From the NCBI GenBank assembly GCA_905478325.1, contig CAJQIB010000053.1, forward strand, positions 1 through 36,257: a DNA stretch of 36,257 bases. The letters run 5' to 3'. Shown here one piece after another: positions 17,884 through 27,392 of the stretch. This DNA comes from an uncultured Flavobacteriales bacterium. GTDB taxonomy: Bacteria > Bacteroidota > Bacteroidia > Flavobacteriales_D > Sanyastnellaceae. The first letter of the stretch is position 1, and each line of letters starts with the position of its first letter. The position numbers were made by a program, and so were the translations under genes. The notes below the pieces were generated by a model. That model saw only the letters and a program-made list of their open reading frames with translations, had not been told where the DNA came from and made no database searches.

Positions 17884-20442
17884 TCAAAATGAGAGGCTGA
17901 CCTTCAGGTTGACCCTTCGGTTGGTCAAATAATTGCTGATGGCATATTGCCTTCCATTGACATCTTCAATCCACGTGTGATTGATAGTATTGCGAATCCC
18001 CAAAATATTGAAGACTTCAATCGATACAAATCCACTGCGCTTTTTCTTGGATGAGGTCTTGTCTTGGTTGTAGAACAGTTCGCGAGAGAAGCCAATGTCG
18101 ACTCTGCGGTAGGTCGGGGTGCGCAAGATGTCTTTGTACCGTTCGAAGGATGGCGGTCCAAAAGGAAGGCCGGTACCGAAATAAAGACTCACAAGCACCT
18201 TGTACGCTTCATTGCCCGGCATCTCGTCTTGGAACAACAGGCTCATATTGAACCGTTGGTCGGTTTGACGCGGAATGAACCCAGGCTCGATTAAACTGCT
18301 GTCTACGGCTACATTGTTCAACGTGAAGCCAGGTATGATGGCCTCGCCTGCGTCGTTGTAGTACTGCAAATACCCATCGTCTTCAAGGTCTTCAGCTGTT
18401 TTTAGCGCGGACAAACGCAACCAGCTCTGAATGCCATCGATGAATTCACCGTTGAGCATGAAATCGATGCCGGTGGCATAGCCGCTGCTGTTGTTTTTGG
18501 CATAATACCGCTGACGCACATTTTCGATTTCATAGGGGATCAAAAAGTCGAGGTCTTTGTAGTAGAGCTCAGAGACCATTTTGAATGGACGGCCATACAG
18601 TTGAAAGACGCGGTCCATACCGAGGACTGCATGGCGCGCGCGTTGAGCGCGTATGTCCGGATTGATGGCTCCGTCGAGTTGGCGCATTTCTCGATAGAAA
18701 GGCTGTTGCCAATAATTTCCTGCCGACAGGTTCCAAACGGTAGACTGGTCGCTTGATTTGGAGACGGGGGCAAAGCTGAGGTGCCCTCGTGGACCACCAA
18801 CGACCTGGTTGCTGTATGACCAATGATGCGCGCGCCCTCCGATGTTTAATTTCCAGAGATCTCCCCGGTCATTTTCCCAATTCCAGGTGCTTTGCACGTA
18901 AGCTTGGACACGGTTAGAGTTGACTTCGTTTTGAGCCCGAATGATGTCGTTTAAAACAATCACTTGGTCGGGGCCATTGTCCACATAACCGATGCTGTCT
19001 TGGGGATGCGGGCTGATGTACCCTGCAGAATCTATGAGGGACCACTCTGATAGGGCATCCGTGATGTGTTCTGCTTGCCATTTGGCGCCCCATTCCCAAA
19101 ACGATTGACTCGGGGTATGAAACGTTGAACCTTTCAATGCGCTGCTGATGACTGTGGCGTCCAATTGATTTCTAGCGTGGTTTAAGAATGCCCCGACGCC
19201 TTTGTTGTTCATCGCTTCACCCAACTCGTCGGAACCCAAATCACGTTCCAATTCATCGAGGAAATAGGCTCCTAAGATGTCGTACGATTCCGATTCTGAA
19301 GTTGAAAAAGCGGAGGTAATCCAGCGCCACTTCGTGCTTTCCGTGACGCGATTTACAGCAAGTGCTCCAAACCCCGTGCGAAAAGAGGTCACCTCCTGTC
19401 CATCGAAGTAGATGGTAAGTCGCAAGGCTTCGTTGATGCTACCCACATCGGTTTGTCGTGTCGTTGGAATGAATTGATAGTCGTTTTGACCATACATCCC
19501 GAGGAATTCCATTTCCCAGGGGCCATAACCATCGGGGTCAAAGGTGGCAAAAGTTTGCAGGTCAATGTACCGTGGTTGGTATTCACCACCTTCATCCAAA
19601 GAGCCCAATACATAACTGTTATCCCGAAATCGAAACCCCGAATTCAAGGTGAACCTACGATGGCCAACGGGGCCTTTTTCACTTACGACATCCTGCTGCA
19701 CTTGGGCGCCAAGCATGCTCGCTGTAAGTTGCGTTTGATTGGTTGTCGGAGTGCGGTAGTGGATGTCCAAAACGGAACTCAGTTTATCGCCGAATTTGGC
19801 TTCAAACCCTCCGGCAGAAAAAGTGATCGACTCGACCATGTCTGGGTTGGGGAAGGACAACCCTTCCTGTTGCCCCGCGCGCACCAAAAATGGACGGTAC
19901 ACCTCAATATCGTTGACGTAGACCAGGTTCTCATCAAATGAGCCGCCACGAACATTGTACCCGCTTGAGAGCTCGCTGTTGAAGTTGACAGGTGCTTGAA
20001 TGAGCAAATCTTCAATCGTGCCGCGAGGCGAAGGGATTCGCGAGGCGACTTTGGGGTCGATTCGTTGAACCGGAGATGTTCGCTCTCCATCGGCAAAGAC
20101 TTCAGAGGTTGCCAAAGCAACACCTGCTTGCAAGCGAATGGCGAAAGTCAACGTGTCTCCGGCGATGGGGGTGATTACCCGTTGTTCAGTTCGATACCCA
20201 ACGAAGCCAAATCGGATGGTGTATGGAACTCCGGCAGTGAGTTGAATGCGATACTTTCCATCTTGATCAGTGACCATCCCTGCAGACGCTTGATCGACAG
20301 GTATAACAGTGGCTCCTGGAAGTGGGCTGCCATCGCTGGAGCCAACTGTTCCTTCAATCCAACCGACCTGAGCCAATCCAGAAAGCTGAACGGTCAAGGC
20401 TATGGCAATCGCCAGCGTATATCGGAGACATCTCAGCATCAT
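17884..20442 (-). CDS. TonB-dependent outer-membrane receptor with N-terminal carboxypeptidase-regulatory domain
   Basis: The protein has 852 residues with a cleavable signal peptide (LAIAIALTVQLSGLAQ). Residues about 27-110 are a CarboxypepD_reg-like beta domain (GWIEGTVGSSDGSPLPGATV, then DGKYRIQLTAGVPYTIRFGF). Residues about 130-240 match the plug domain (YNVRGGSFDENLVYVNDIEV, then FPNPDMVESITFSAGGFEAK). The rest is a 22-strand-type beta-barrel ending in aromatic residues (LKVSLSF), the usual outer-membrane insertion signature. It lacks a SusD partner, so it is more likely an orphan receptor for iron chelates, vitamins or peptides than a SusC. It starts 6 bases after the stop of the carboxypeptidase-regulatory gene and is the last gene of a six-gene minus-strand run. 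Substrate unknown. Confidence 0.9.
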   Translation of the reverse strand: MMLRCLRYTLAIAIALTVQLSGLAQVGWIEGTVGSSDGSPLPGATVIPVDQASAGMVTDQDGKYRIQLTAGVPYTIRFGFVGYRTEQRVITPIAGDTLTFAIRLQAGVALATSEVFADGERTSPVQRIDPKVASRIPSPRGTIEDLLIQAPVNFNSELSSGYNVRGGSFDENLVYVNDIEVYRPFLVRAGQQEGLSFPNPDMVESITFSAGGFEAKFGDKLSSVLDIHYRTPTTNQTQLTASMLGAQVQQDVVSEKGPVGHRRFTLNSGFRFRDNSYVLGSLDEGGEYQPRYIDLQTFATFDPDGYGPWEMEFLGMYGQNDYQFIPTTRQTDVGSINEALRLTIYFDGQEVTSFRTGFGALAVNRVTESTKWRWITSAFSTSESESYDILGAYFLDELERDLGSDELGEAMNNKGVGAFLNHARNQLDATVISSALKGSTFHTPSQSFWEWGAKWQAEHITDALSEWSLIDSAGYISPHPQDSIGYVDNGPDQVIVLNDIIRAQNEVNSNRVQAYVQSTWNWENDRGDLWKLNIGGRAHHWSYSNQVVGGPRGHLSFAPVSKSSDQSTVWNLSAGNYWQQPFYREMRQLDGAINPDIRAQRARHAVLGMDRVFQLYGRPFKMVSELYYKDLDFLIPYEIENVRQRYYAKNNSSGYATGIDFMLNGEFIDGIQSWLRLSALKTAEDLEDDGYLQYYNDAGEAIIPGFTLNNVAVDSSLIEPGFIPRQTDQRFNMSLLFQDEMPGNEAYKVLVSLYFGTGLPFGPPSFERYKDILRTPTYRRVDIGFSRELFYNQDKTSSKKKRSGFVSIEVFNILGIRNTINHTWIEDVNGRQYAISNYLTNRRVNLKVSLSF

Positions 20443-20448
20443 CAGGTG

Positions 20449-21090
20449 CTAGCGATCCCGCAGCGATTGGATGAACTTAGCCCAGGCGATGGGGTTGAAT
20501 AATGAGATCGGAGGGAGTTGTCCGTTGTAGCTGTTTTGGATGGCTTGCTGTTGCATCGTGTACGAATACACTTCAGATCCATCTCGGCCGACTTCCATGA
20601 GTCTGTCATAAAGCGCTTCTGGGTCAAGTCGCTCTTGACCAATAATATAAGCGTCTCTAGTTAAAGCGAGTTCCATGAATTCTTCGCGGAATCGCTCTCG
20701 GGTAGGCCAAGGATAAATGAAAGCTTCTTCCAGCGAAATGGTATCTCTTCCCAAGGGTTGAACGACATTCATTCGAGGAAGTTGTAGGTCGGAGGGTACC
20801 GTGAATTGTTGTGCGATGTAGCCCATCGAGGACACCCGTAAGGTGTCTCCTTCTAAGGCAGGGATGCTAAAGAACCCGTTGGCGTCGGTCATGGTCCCGC
20901 GCGAGTCGCGCATGCGGTAAACTGTTGCGAAGGAAAGTGGGGAAAGGGAGTCGCCTGTAACTACCATTCCACTAATTTGAACAACGTTCAAAAGGGTCGA
21001 ATCGGCAACGGATTCTTGGGCATGGGTGGTCGGTAGTCCGAAGCCCATGACAAGGGCGAAGAGGGTAAAATAGCTGACGAACGCTTTCAT
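20449..21090 (-). CDS. Carboxypeptidase-regulatory-like domain secreted protein
   Basis: The protein has 213 residues from ATG 21090, which gives a clean signal peptide (MKAFVSYFTLFALVMGFG, then AQ). An upstream ATG at 21114 adds 8 residues. Residues about 35-115 form a CarboxypepD_reg-like beta sandwich (GMVVTGDSLSPLSFATVYR, DANGFFSIPALEGDTLRVSS, GYIAQQF). The C-terminal 90 residues are mixed helical and charged (EAFIYPWPTRERFREEFMEL), a tail that I associate with small Bacteroidota periplasmic proteins but cannot name. It precedes the TonB-dependent receptor by 6 bases, so the two are likely co-translated and may function at the same outer-membrane complex. No catalytic motif is visible; it is not a peptidase despite the domain name. 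Confidence 0.75.
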   Translation of the reverse strand: MKAFVSYFTLFALVMGFGLPTTHAQESVADSTLLNVVQISGMVVTGDSLSPLSFATVYRMRDSRGTMTDANGFFSIPALEGDTLRVSSMGYIAQQFTVPSDLQLPRMNVVQPLGRDTISLEEAFIYPWPTRERFREEFMELALTRDAYIIGQERLDPEALYDRLMEVGRDGSEVYSYTMQQQAIQNSYNGQLPPISLFNPIAWAKFIQSLRDR

Positions 21091-21118
21091 TCGGGACAAG
21101 TTAGAACCGCGCATTCAA

Positions 21119-22717
21119 TTAAACTTGAGCTGTTTTAAATTCCGAGGTGAAATGGAACTCCAATTCCGGAAAATTGGCGATTTCCATGTCCAATAGGAAC
21201 TTTGATGGAGCGAGAAAGACATCATTCTTGTCTTTATCAAGGACCATATCTGTGCCTTTAATGCGTTTAAATTCATCCAATTTGCTCTCGTTGTCACTTA
21301 AAATCCAACAGGCTTTAAAATAACGCTTGGGTTGAAATTCACATTTTGCACCATACTCGTGTTCAAGGCGGTATTGAATGACTTCAAATTGAAGCTCGCC
21401 AACGGTTCCTACAATTTTTCGATTGCCCAATTCGCGAATAAACAATTGGGCGACCCCCTCATCAGTCAATTGTTTGATTCCCTTTTCTAGCTGTTTGCTC
21501 TTCATGGGGTCGAGGTTGACTAATTCCTTAAAAATCTCGGGTGAAAAACTAGGGATGCCACGAAATTGAATGATCTCACCTTCGGTTAACGTATCACCGA
21601 TCTTGAAATTGCCTGTGTCGTACAATCCAACAACATCGCCGGGCCAGGCTTCCTCTACAATGCTCTTGTCCTGAGCAAGGAATGTTGCAGGGTTGGAGAA
21701 TTTTAATTTCTTCGTGAGCCGCGTGTGATAGTAGAAGGTGTTGCGCTGAAATTGGCCGCTGCACACGCGGAGAAAGGCAATGCGATCACGATGACGCGGG
21801 TCGATGTTGGCGTGAATCTTAAAAATGAATCCTGAAAAGGCTTCTTCTTCCGGATGGACATCGCGTAGGTCAGCTGGACGTGATCGAGGATCTGGAGCAA
21901 TGTCAATAAACGTATCGAGCATCTCCTGAATGCCAAAATTATTGACAGCACTTCCAAAAAAGACAGGTGCAAGGTCCCCGTCTAAATAGGGTTGTGAATC
22001 CCACGTCTCGTAAACGCCGGTGATCAATTCTACATCTTCTCTGAGCTGGTTCGCGTGCTGTTCTGTGACCAAGTCATCGAGAGAAGCGTCTTGGATGTCT
22101 TCGATGGACACCACTTCTTTTGAAATCTTTGTTTTGTCCGGATTGAACAAGCGCAATTCGGAGTTGTACAAGCTGTAAACCCCTTTAAACGATTGGCCAC
22201 CACTGATCGGCCAACTCAATGGACGAACGTTTATTTTGAGTTTCACCTCAAGCTCATCGAGTAAGTCGAACGGATCTTGTCCTTCTAAGTCCATCTTGTT
22301 GATGAAGATGATGACAGGCGTTTTACGCATCCGGCACACTTCCATCAAGCGCTCTGTTTGAGCTTCGACGCCTTTCACACAGTCAATGACAAGGATGACA
22401 CTGTCAACTGCAGTCAACGTGCGGTAGGTGTCTTCAGCAAAGTCCCTGTGACCGGGTGTATCGAGCAAATTGATGAGGCGGTCTCGATAGTTGAATGCCA
22501 TCACAGAAGTGGCAACCGAAATGCCTCTTTGCCGTTCAATTTCCATGAAATCGGACGCCGCAGTCTTCGTAATCTTGTTGTTCTTCACCGCACCGGCTGT
22601 CTGAATAGCCCCACCAAACAAGAGGAATTTCTCTGTTAAAGTGGTCTTGCCAGCATCGGGGTGACTGATGATAGCAAAGGTGCGCCGCTTGGCAATTTCG
22701 TCTTGGATGTTCCCCAT
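21119..22717 (-). CDS. prfC: Peptide chain release factor 3
   Basis: RF3 is the GTPase that recycles class I release factors from the ribosome after peptide release. The protein has 532 residues, the usual length. GTPase motifs: G1 SHPDAGKTT near residue 18, the RF3-characteristic [15 protein letters not shown] near 54 (switch region), G3 DTPGH near 90 and G4 NKMD near 145. RF3-specific C-terminal sequences ([21 protein letters not shown]) separate it from EF-G. It sits between a glycosyltransferase gene (12 bases upstream) and the carboxypeptidase-regulatory gene (28 bases downstream), without functional relation to either. It is a housekeeping gene in an otherwise envelope-related run. Confidence 0.95.
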   Translation of the reverse strand: MGNIQDEIAKRRTFAIISHPDAGKTTLTEKFLLFGGAIQTAGAVKNNKITKTAASDFMEIERQRGISVATSVMAFNYRDRLINLLDTPGHRDFAEDTYRTLTAVDSVILVIDCVKGVEAQTERLMEVCRMRKTPVIIFINKMDLEGQDPFDLLDELEVKLKINVRPLSWPISGGQSFKGVYSLYNSELRLFNPDKTKISKEVVSIEDIQDASLDDLVTEQHANQLREDVELITGVYETWDSQPYLDGDLAPVFFGSAVNNFGIQEMLDTFIDIAPDPRSRPADLRDVHPEEEAFSGFIFKIHANIDPRHRDRIAFLRVCSGQFQRNTFYYHTRLTKKLKFSNPATFLAQDKSIVEEAWPGDVVGLYDTGNFKIGDTLTEGEIIQFRGIPSFSPEIFKELVNLDPMKSKQLEKGIKQLTDEGVAQLFIRELGNRKIVGTVGELQFEVIQYRLEHEYGAKCEFQPKRYFKACWILSDNESKLDEFKRIKGTDMVLDKDKNDVFLAPSKFLLDMEIANFPELEFHFTSEFKTAQV

Positions 22718-22729
22718 AGCGCAACAAAT

Positions 22730-23812
22730 TTACGATGCGGGACGGGGAGGTCCCTCCAGGAGTTTCAACCAACTTTCAACGGCCGCTCTTTTGTGGAATT
22801 GGGTCAAGTCTTTTCGAGAGGGGAGCGGGATGTCATTGTGGTGCTTCAGGGCTCTAGCCAAAGCATCCGGTGATCGAGGAGAAATCAGGGTTCCATGCGC
22901 TCCATGGCCCAACAATTCGGGCGTGCCACCAGCGTCGGTTCCAATCACAGGAATGCCCGATGCAAGGGCTTCCAACGTGACCATTCCAAATGTTTCGCTT
23001 GCACTGCACATGGCATAAACATCGCACGCTGCATAGGCGGTTTGCAATGATTCCATTTGCCCATGCCAATGGATGCGGTCGCTGATTCCCCGTTGTTCGG
23101 CGTCCGTTCGTAGGCGTGTTTCCCAATCTTCTGCTTCATTCGCGGTATTGCTCCCAACAATGAACGCGTGCCAGTCAGATGCGCTTTCCAAGGCGGCGAA
23201 GAGCATGTCTTGCCCTTTCAGGGGGTCCAATCTTCCAAACAGCCCAACCAGTTTGACATCAGAAGGGATGCCAAATTCCTTTCTCGAGGCTGCTTTGTCT
23301 TTGGAAGGAGCGAACCAATGGGAGTCCAGAGCGAGAGGGATCTGACTGATTTGATGCGGTTTTAAGGGGGTGTTTCTCAAAACTTCATCTGCAAGACGCT
23401 TCAGAGGGGTGACCCAATGATCAATTTGTCCAAATCGCCAGCGATGCCACGGTCTCTTTTTGGGCCGGTCAATTTGCATCCCTTGTTGGAAGACCAAGCG
23501 ACAGGGTATGCCGCAAACGGCCAAGGCGGCCAACGGTAAATCCCGGGGATCTCGTATCCAAAGAACTTCGGCGCTCAATGCTTGCAACCGGGAGCGCAAG
23601 TGCAAGGCCGCCCTCCATGGAAGATGTCGATTCTGACGAGCGATGGTTTCTAAAGGCAGGCCTGCTGCTTGCGCTTTTTGATGCAGTGGAGACTGCGAAA
23701 CGCTCAAAACGCTGACCGTGGCACCAGCCTCTTGCATCCATTCGGCATAGCGAAGTAAATTCTGTTCAAGACCTCCCCAACCTGTTGAGCTGGATAGAAA
23801 AACAAGTTTCAT
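22730..23812 (-). CDS. GT4-family glycosyltransferase
   Basis: The protein has 360 residues. It transfers a sugar from a nucleotide-activated donor with retention, probably at the inner face of the cytoplasmic membrane during surface glycan synthesis. The GT-B fold is indicated by the N-terminal glycine motif (SSSTGWGGLEQNLLRY), the donor-domain strand GLFGRLDPLKGQDML near residue 191 (Arg194, Lys199) and the C-terminal EX7E motif (Glu273, Glu281) in SETFGMVTLEALASG, followed by IGTDAGGTPELL. Its ATG overlaps the SDR stop in ATGA, so the two are co-translated. Donor and acceptor are unknown. It is a single transferase without a surrounding polysaccharide cluster. Confidence 0.88.
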   Translation of the reverse strand: MKLVFLSSSTGWGGLEQNLLRYAEWMQEAGATVSVLSVSQSPLHQKAQAAGLPLETIARQNRHLPWRAALHLRSRLQALSAEVLWIRDPRDLPLAALAVCGIPCRLVFQQGMQIDRPKKRPWHRWRFGQIDHWVTPLKRLADEVLRNTPLKPHQISQIPLALDSHWFAPSKDKAASRKEFGIPSDVKLVGLFGRLDPLKGQDMLFAALESASDWHAFIVGSNTANEAEDWETRLRTDAEQRGISDRIHWHGQMESLQTAYAACDVYAMCSASETFGMVTLEALASGIPVIGTDAGGTPELLGHGAHGTLISPRSPDALARALKHHNDIPLPSRKDLTQFHKRAAVESWLKLLEGPPRPAS

Positions 23813-24522
23813 CGGTTATCGGGACGAACGGTAATTTCGCTAAAAACACCACGGCCTTTCGATTCAATGGAGAGCACAATGGCTTCAGCGATGAACACAG
23901 GGTCCATGCCTTTTTCAAATTGGGGGCGATAGGATTCCCGGAGGTCGGAGTTGGTCGTTTGATCAATGAAGGCCGTATTCACTGCGCCCGGATTGATTGT
24001 GGTCACGGCAAGGCGGTCTCGGAACTCAATGCGAAGGGATTCACTTAAAGCCAGTACCGCATGCTTGGTGGCGCAATACACGCCACTATTTGGAAACACA
24101 TTGCGCGCGGCAACCGAGCCAATTTGAATGACCTGGCCTTTGTTTTTCAAGAGCGAATCAAGGCACGCATGCACGCCATTCAAAACGCCTTTTATGTTGA
24201 CGTCAATCATCCGGTGCCAGTCCGAAATGTCAGCTTCCTCTAGGGGCGAAAAAACGCCGATTCCAGCGTTGGGAATGCACACGTCAATGCCACCCCATTG
24301 GTCCTTCATTTTTTGAGCAGCAACCTGCATGGATTCCGCATTGGTAGCGTCTCCTTCGTGCAGCAAGACACTGTTTTCATCGCGTGCTGACGCCCACGAT
24401 TGCATAGCGCTCAAGTCTCTTGAAATAAGTAAAACACGGTGGCCTTTTTCGGCCAACAGACGAGCAGTTGCAGCTCCAATTCCACTGGAGGCTCCTGTCA
24501 GGAAAATACGTTGAGATTTCAC
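23809..24522 (-). CDS. Short-chain dehydrogenase/reductase
   Basis: This is an NAD(P)H-dependent oxidoreductase of the classical SDR family, 237 residues. I chose the GTG at 24522 because the NAD(P)-binding motif TGASSGIG then falls at residues 9-16, as in the family; the frame stays open upstream to 24669 but those residues lie within the preceding gene and look unrelated. Catalytic residues are Ser136 (QIGSVAA), Tyr149 and Lys153 (YCATK), with NAGIG at 85-89. The C-terminal segment (TINPGAVNTAF) is typical. The arginine after the second beta strand (SRDLS) suggests NADPH preference. It overlaps the glycosyltransferase gene by 4 bases. Substrate cannot be inferred. Confidence 0.88.
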   Translation of the reverse strand: MKSQRIFLTGASSGIGAATARLLAEKGHRVLLISRDLSAMQSWASARDENSVLLHEGDATNAESMQVAAQKMKDQWGGIDVCIPNAGIGVFSPLEEADISDWHRMIDVNIKGVLNGVHACLDSLLKNKGQVIQIGSVAARNVFPNSGVYCATKHAVLALSESLRIEFRDRLAVTTINPGAVNTAFIDQTTNSDLRESYRPQFEKGMDPVFIAEAIVLSIESKGRGVFSEITVRPDNR

Positions 24523-24553
24523 GCCGTGAAGGTACAACGCACAACGGTTGAGT

Positions 24554-25936
24554 TCAATACACTGCGGCGCGCCCAGATTGAAAGCCAATGACCCGGTCAT
24601 AACCGGAATCATCCCAGTAATAGGCAATGACTTGGTAGGTGTTGTCTGCAGCAGCATGGGAACCTTCAACCGTTGATGTTACTCCAGCCCCTTTGGTCAA
24701 AGCTTCCGTGTCATACCGATCGGCCGCCCAAGAAGGCCGAGTGAGATAGGTGTAGTTGTAATATCCTTGCTTTAAAAAAAGAGCAAGTTCGTACCGGCGT
24801 TTGGTGTCATCCCACGTCATGCGATGCGTCAATGGAAACATCCAATCCGAGCATTGGCCAAAAACATACACGTCGCGATCTGGATAGGGGTCAAAGCAAG
24901 CTAGATAAAAATGGGCCATCACGTAATCGCCTCCTGTGTGATCATCTTGTCGCTCATTCGAGATAATATACGCACCGTTCAAGTCCCTTCTTGCTTGGTG
25001 GTATGCATAGGTGCGCAGTTCGTCAGGCTCTAAATGCATGTGGAAGTGATTGCGGCCATCTTCTATGCGGTCGAGTCCTTGGCTGACAAACTGCAGGCTT
25101 TTCAAATCGACGAATCGCCAGCTATTTCCGCCCTCAAATGCATTTTCACCCTGTTGGCTGAAGACCACTTCCTCGCCTTTAACAAAGACGGGTTCTAAAC
25201 TGGAAATAGCGGCATCCCAGCGACCGTTTTGAAGGAGTGTGGTCTGAAGCGCATCGTATGCGTCTTGAATAACAAAGCGATCCGGACTGTGCGTGATGGC
25301 GAAATCCAACTCTTGGTGAGAACGCTTCAGCGGAATCGACTTGGCCTCTTGCACCGTCATTTCAATGTCCACGAGGTTTTCATACACCACAAATCGTCGA
25401 AGAATCAGCGGGGTATCTGGTTCCGAAGGGTCAACAACTTCCAGAATATAGTTGCCGCTTTTATCAAAGCGCATGAGGTCATTTGGGAATTGCGCTGCAA
25501 AATGGGTGTAGCCGACCCGTGTGTTGAAACTGGACTCTGCCTGATCAAGACTCAGCGATGTGAAGCCCTGAATGCAGTCTGATGCTGTGAGGTCGGGAGA
25601 ATCATACCAGTCAAAAGTGCAATGTTGCCAACGCATTTCCAATGTTCGGAAGCGCTCACTCAGATCATCAAATTGGAATTTCAGAATGCCGTCGTCCAAT
25701 GCAATAAATGGAAGTTCAGCCGGGAGGCCTTGTGGATGCAGCGTCACGCTGAGGATGTTCTCTGCCGCATAGGCAATGGGATATGGGGTGTCTTGACCTT
25801 GGGCAACCGTGCTCAAAAATGCAAAGGCGAGAAGCAAAACGAAAAGAGAAGGATTGGAGAGAACACGCGCTGTATTTGGTGTCCGATTCGGGTCTTTCTG
25901 AGCCCCTAAAAGTGTGAATTGTCTGTTTAGCAACAT
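24554..25936 (-). CDS. Type IX secretion system plug-family protein (DUF5103)
   Basis: The protein has 460 residues. The N-terminus is a long basic n-region followed by a hydrophobic signal (LFVLLLAFAFLSTVAQGQ); no better in-frame start is present. The body matches the Bacteroidota DUF5103 or T9SS-plug family as I recall it: RTLEMRWQHCTFDWYDSP near residue 95, SSFNTRVGYTHFAAQFPND near 135, KSGNYILEVVD near 160 and LILRRFVVYENLVDIEM near 175. Members of this family are described as T9SS plug components associated with the SprA translocon; that role here is from family knowledge. It is the first gene of the minus-strand run and is divergent from nqrA, with 88 bases between start codons. Confidence 0.85.
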   Translation of the reverse strand: MLLNRQFTLLGAQKDPNRTPNTARVLSNPSLFVLLLAFAFLSTVAQGQDTPYPIAYAAENILSVTLHPQGLPAELPFIALDDGILKFQFDDLSERFRTLEMRWQHCTFDWYDSPDLTASDCIQGFTSLSLDQAESSFNTRVGYTHFAAQFPNDLMRFDKSGNYILEVVDPSEPDTPLILRRFVVYENLVDIEMTVQEAKSIPLKRSHQELDFAITHSPDRFVIQDAYDALQTTLLQNGRWDAAISSLEPVFVKGEEVVFSQQGENAFEGGNSWRFVDLKSLQFVSQGLDRIEDGRNHFHMHLEPDELRTYAYHQARRDLNGAYIISNERQDDHTGGDYVMAHFYLACFDPYPDRDVYVFGQCSDWMFPLTHRMTWDDTKRRYELALFLKQGYYNYTYLTRPSWAADRYDTEALTKGAGVTSTVEGSHAAADNTYQVIAYYWDDSGYDRVIGFQSGRAAVY

Positions 25937-25956
25937 AACGGCGTTAATTCTGTGGG

Positions 25957-25965
25957 CAAATCATA
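25957..25965 (-). promoter_or_regulatory. Weak promoter-like element for the T9SS plug-family gene
   Basis: The minus strand reads TATGATTTG, close to TAnnTTTG but with one extra base between TA and TTTG. It lies about 20 bases before the ATG at 25936, in the 88-base divergent region shared with nqrA. No clear -33 box is visible. Confidence 0.2.
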
Positions 25966-25988
25966 GGGATATCACCGGTTGTCAGTCC

Positions 25989-25996
25989 TACCTTTG
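25989..25996 (+). promoter_or_regulatory. -7 promoter element of the nqr operon
   Basis: TACCTTTG is an exact match to the Bacteroidota -7 consensus TAnnTTTG. It lies 28 bases before the nqrA ATG at 26025, leaving a leader of about 20 bases. A canonical TTTG -33 box at the expected distance is not visible. It is the only exact match I noticed in the intergenic regions. Confidence 0.55.
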
Positions 25997-26024
25997 CGCC
26001 CGAAAAGTAAACATTCGTGAGCTG

Positions 26025-27383
26025 ATGTCCCGCACGATAAGGATCCGAAAAGGAGCAAATATTCGATTAAAAGGTCGCCCCGCGACCTCAATTGTCGATG
26101 CTCCACCAGCAGCAATATACGCTGTACAACCTCCAGATTTTACTGGAGTCATACCCAAACTTCGCGTAAAAGAAGGAGATGCCGTTGTGGCCGGTAGTTC
26201 GCTGTTTTTCAGCAAGGACTGCCCTTCTGTGCAATTTTCCAGTCCCGTTAGCGGGGTGGTAAAAAGCATTGTACGCGGTGCCAAACGAAAAATCCTTGCT
26301 GTCCTCATTGAGGCAGATCAACAAGGAAAAGCGGAGTCATTCCCAGTCATCGACCCCAAAACGGCGGATCGAACGGCCATTTTAGGGGCAATGCTCAATG
26401 GCGGTCTCTTTGCCTTTGTCCAACAACGGCCGTTCGCCGTCGCTGCAGATCCGGCAATTACGCCACGAAGTATCCACATTAGCGGATTCAATTCGGCACC
26501 ACTGTCTCCGGACATGGCGGTCGCACTGAATGGGCGTATGGAGGACTTTCAAATAGGTATCGATGCTTTGAACCAACTGGCAGGGTCAGAGGGTGTGCAC
26601 ATTGGTGTGCGTTCAAATGAAACGATCTTTTCGGGAATTGAAGGCGCCAAGGTGACGCAGTTCGAAGGTCCTCACCCTGCAGGCAATGTGGGTGTGCAGA
26701 TTCATCATGCTGCGCCATTGAATAAAGGCGAAGTTCTTTGGACGATGCATGCTGAGGACGTCGCGAACTTGGGTGTTTTGCTCTCAAAAGGTCGTTATGA
26801 GCCTCTCCGCGTTGTTGGAGCAGGCGGCTCGGAGCATCCTGCACCACAGCACATGCGGGCTTTGGCGGGTACAGCGTTGACGTCACTTGTTGGAGGCCAT
26901 CAAGATGCTGAGAACACGCGCTACATTTCAGGAGATCCCTTAACAGGAACCGATGCCAGTGCAGCCGGTTACCTCGGTGGGTTGCATCATCAAGTGACTT
27001 TGTTGCCTGAAGGAAACGAGCCTAAATTCTTGTTGACTGACGGTTGGTTGAGCCCGGGATTGAAGAAGTTTTCTCTTTCGAGGAGCTATCCCACATGGCT
27101 CATGCCTAAATCAAAGGAGTTCACCATGGACACCAATTCCAACGGTGAAGAACGCGCGTTCGTTGTGACCGGTCAATACGAGCCGGTATTCCCATTTGAC
27201 ATTTACCCTGTGCAGCTCATCAAGAGCATCATGGCCAATGACATTGATGGAATGGAAAAACTAGGCATCTATGAAGTAGCGCCTGAAGATTTTGCTCTTT
27301 GCGAATATGCGTGTACATCCAAGATTGCGGTTCAGAAGGTGGTACGGGACGGTTTGGACATGTTGAAGAAAGAACTTGGTTAA
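26025..27383 (+). CDS. nqrA: Na+-translocating NADH:quinone reductase subunit A
   Basis: NqrA is the membrane-associated subunit of the Na+-NQR pump that contacts quinone. The protein has 452 residues, the usual length. I chose ATG 26025 (SRTIRIRKGANIRLKG), the conserved start; the frame is open upstream only by chance. Family features: GRPATSI near residue 16, SSPVSGVV near 75 and a C-terminal segment with EYACTSK followed by VRDGLDMLKKELG. It is the first gene of nqrABCDEF-apbE, preceded by an exact TAnnTTTG element, and is divergent from the T9SS plug-family gene. Confidence 0.95.
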   Translation: MSRTIRIRKGANIRLKGRPATSIVDAPPAAIYAVQPPDFTGVIPKLRVKEGDAVVAGSSLFFSKDCPSVQFSSPVSGVVKSIVRGAKRKILAVLIEADQQGKAESFPVIDPKTADRTAILGAMLNGGLFAFVQQRPFAVAADPAITPRSIHISGFNSAPLSPDMAVALNGRMEDFQIGIDALNQLAGSEGVHIGVRSNETIFSGIEGAKVTQFEGPHPAGNVGVQIHHAAPLNKGEVLWTMHAEDVANLGVLLSKGRYEPLRVVGAGGSEHPAPQHMRALAGTALTSLVGGHQDAENTRYISGDPLTGTDASAAGYLGGLHHQVTLLPEGNEPKFLLTDGWLSPGLKKFSLSRSYPTWLMPKSKEFTMDTNSNGEERAFVVTGQYEPVFPFDIYPVQLIKSIMANDIDGMEKLGIYEVAPEDFALCEYACTSKIAVQKVVRDGLDMLKKELG

Positions 27384-27392
27384 CCAGAGATT

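Noticed and set aside
24523-24669. Extended start of the short-chain dehydrogenase
   Set aside because: Those residues fall within the end of the upstream T9SS plug-family gene and precede the conserved Rossmann start; GTG 24522 fits the family.
25914-26024. Upstream extension of nqrA
   Set aside because: The extension crosses the promoter region and overlaps the divergent gene start; ATG 26025 gives the conserved NqrA N-terminus.
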